In this document: positions 54,610-55,380 of the stretch, piece by piece
How the letters are laid out: the number at the start of each line of letters is the position of its first letter
Numbering within the stretch: position 1 is the stretch's first letter
Virus record (IMG/VR): IMGVR_UViG_3300048556_000227
Span: 1 to 55,380 of that record
DNA from: a virus
Length of the DNA stretch: 55,380 bases
Direction: 5' to 3' (one strand)
Notes under the pieces: generated by a model
Told to the model about the DNA's origin: nothing
What the model saw: only the letters and a program-made list of their open reading frames with translations
The model's database searches: none
Program-made: the position numbers and the translations under genes

Positions 54610-54819
54610 ATGGCACTAGCAAAAGTATCGATGGTTCGAGTAGGCAAGAAGAACAAAACAGCCATCTATATTCAGTCAGCTTCAGGCAACGTATATCGCC
54701 TGCATCCACAAACGGTACGCGAGCAAGTCAAATGCGGTCGCACCATCGAGCAGATGATCGCCCACATCACCACTCGGGCAACCATCAACACCAAGTTCTA
54801 CACCAAGGTTAGGGGGTAA
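54610..54819 (+). CDS. Small basic early protein (69 aa)
   Basis: The ATG at 54610 follows AGGAGAAAG; a longer frame from 54424 would run through the divergent control region and is rejected. The protein, MALAKVSMVRVGKKNKTAIYIQSASGNVYRLHPQTVREQVK..., is basic and probably beta-rich. It is the first early plus-strand gene upstream of the circle junction. Function unknown; nucleic-acid binding is possible. Confidence 0.7.
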   Translation: MALAKVSMVRVGKKNKTAIYIQSASGNVYRLHPQTVREQVKCGRTIEQMIAHITTRATINTKFYTKVRG

Positions 54820-54823
54820 TTCT

Positions 54824-55066
54824 ATGAGCTTCAATCTTAAAGCCAGAGCACTGGCACTAAAGACCAAGTACGTAACCGACGCCAACATCGCCAAGGTCAA
54901 AGACGCCTCCGACAAGGCTGTTCAATACGCCAAGGACAATCCCTCCGACATCATGGTGGGTCTCATCACCCTCATGGTCATGGACATGGACGATTCAATC
55001 GACGCTATCGAGCAATCGACTGACATCTCTGCATTCGTAGACGCCGACGCGTACTACCGACGCTAA
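54824..55066 (+). CDS. Small early protein with hydrophobic middle (80 aa)
   Basis: Starts four bases after the preceding stop, with GGGGG nearby as ribosome-binding site. A basic, Lys/Ala-rich helix (FNLKARALALKTKYVTDANIAKVKDASDKAVQYAK) is followed by a hydrophobic stretch (SDIMVGLITLMVMDMD) and an acidic end. It may associate with membranes. No family recognised. It is followed by a terminator. Confidence 0.65.
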   Translation: MSFNLKARALALKTKYVTDANIAKVKDASDKAVQYAKDNPSDIMVGLITLMVMDMDDSIDAIEQSTDISAFVDADAYYRR

Positions 55067-55068
55067 CC

Positions 55069-55094
55069 AAGGGGCCTTCGGGCCTCTTTCCTTT
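55069..55094 (+). terminator. Rho-independent terminator
   Basis: GGGGCC-TTCG-GGCCTC (one G-T pair) with CTTT...TTT following lies three bases after the stop at 55066. It would insulate the iteron region from upstream transcription. The same UUCG loop type is used at 1641 and 46164. Confidence 0.8.
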
Positions 55095-55182
55095 AACCTA
55101 GCTGGCCAACGACGTGCCACTTCTCCTGTGACAACGGCGTCGTGCCCCCCGTGCAAGTGTGTGCCATGTGTGCCACGTGCGT
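55095..55182. repeat. Gene-free end region with reverse iterons
   Basis: No gene is visible between the terminator and the terminal repeat. TGTGTGCCA, the reverse of the iteron, occurs at 55158-55166 and 55167-55175, and shorter GTGCCA/GTGCCAC copies lie nearby. When the circle is closed this continues directly into the cluster at 32-290. Confidence 0.6.
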
Positions 55183-55380
55183 GCCACTTGCGTGCCAGCT
55201 GGATTTCGCCAAGTGGCACACACCTAAGCCCTTGATCTTACACAGGTTTCCCTTCAAAAAGCGCATTTGCGTGCCATGTGTGCCACCTAAAACAGACCTT
55301 GTTTTTTTTATTTCTTCTTTTCACGTTTTTCTTTTTTTTTCTACTAACCCAATTTTAAGTGGCACACATGGCACACATTT
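55183..55380. repeat. Terminal direct repeat, right copy
   Basis: Copy of bases 1-199 with eight instead of nine Ts in the first T run (55302-55309). It marks the point at which the sequence begins to repeat; the non-redundant genome is therefore 1-55182. Confidence 0.95.

Noticed and set aside
1-55380. Phage RNA polymerase, insertion sequences, rRNA, CRISPR arrays
   Set aside because: Looked for and not seen; no single-subunit RNA polymerase motif, no transposase, no regularly spaced repeat array.

Overview
The window is a complete genome of a temperate, tailed double-stranded DNA phage, most likely a short-tailed (podovirus-type) phage of a marine proteobacterium. Bases 1-199 recur at 55183-55380 with one length difference in a T run, so the molecule closes into a circle of about 55.18 kb or carries direct terminal repeats. 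Podovirus morphology is inferred from a P22-type portal, an N4-gp56-type capsid protein, a set of putative internal (ejection) proteins including one of about 1,940 residues, and the absence of a tape measure or tail tube. Temperate lifestyle is supported by a tyrosine integrase, an excisionase-like protein, an XRE-type repressor, and an attP core that matches the 3' end of a tRNA-Ser gene. The general gene set resembles known ~55 kb marine podoviruses, but no host can be named from the sequence alone.

Layout: plus-strand early genes start at about 54.6 kb, cross the circle junction (a cluster of TGGCACACA iterons and T-rich tracts, a candidate replication origin) and run to 17.6 kb. They comprise small early genes (0.35-2.9 kb); a ubiquitin-like conjugation cassette (2.9-5.8 kb: beta-grasp modifier, small unknown protein, E1-like, JAMM protease, E2-like); small membrane and zinc-binding proteins (5.8-7.2 kb); a replication module (7.2-16.6 kb: family A polymerase, CsrA, primase-helicase, Cas4/RecB-like nuclease, SF2 helicase, putative ssDNA-binding protein, VRR-NUC-like nuclease); then repressor, excisionase and a DUF3310 protein. 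The integrase (minus strand) converges on them at 17.6 kb, with attP just behind it. All late genes are on the minus strand and read from 54.5 kb down to 18.9 kb: HNH, terminase, portal, scaffold, capsid, adaptors, ejection proteins, holin, M15 endopeptidase, then a long array of tail-fibre genes and small basic proteins.

Two regulatory themes stand out. First, a 17-bp palindrome (TAGTA-N7-TACTA) occurs at eleven gene boundaries in both arms, usually 22-34 bases before a start codon; at four of them the right half doubles as a TACTAT -10 element behind a plausible -35. This looks like a genome-wide operator/promoter network, presumably read by the XRE repressor. Second, the phage encodes a CsrA-type RNA-binding protein, and two of the palindromes (before 1043 and 6978) carry the Shine-Dalgarno AGGAGG in the loop, an arrangement close to a textbook CsrA target.

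The most unusual system is the five-gene, translationally coupled ubiquitin-like cassette at 2922-5807. All parts of a conjugation and removal cycle (modifier, E1, E2, isopeptidase) are encoded by the phage, away from the tail genes and within the early operon.
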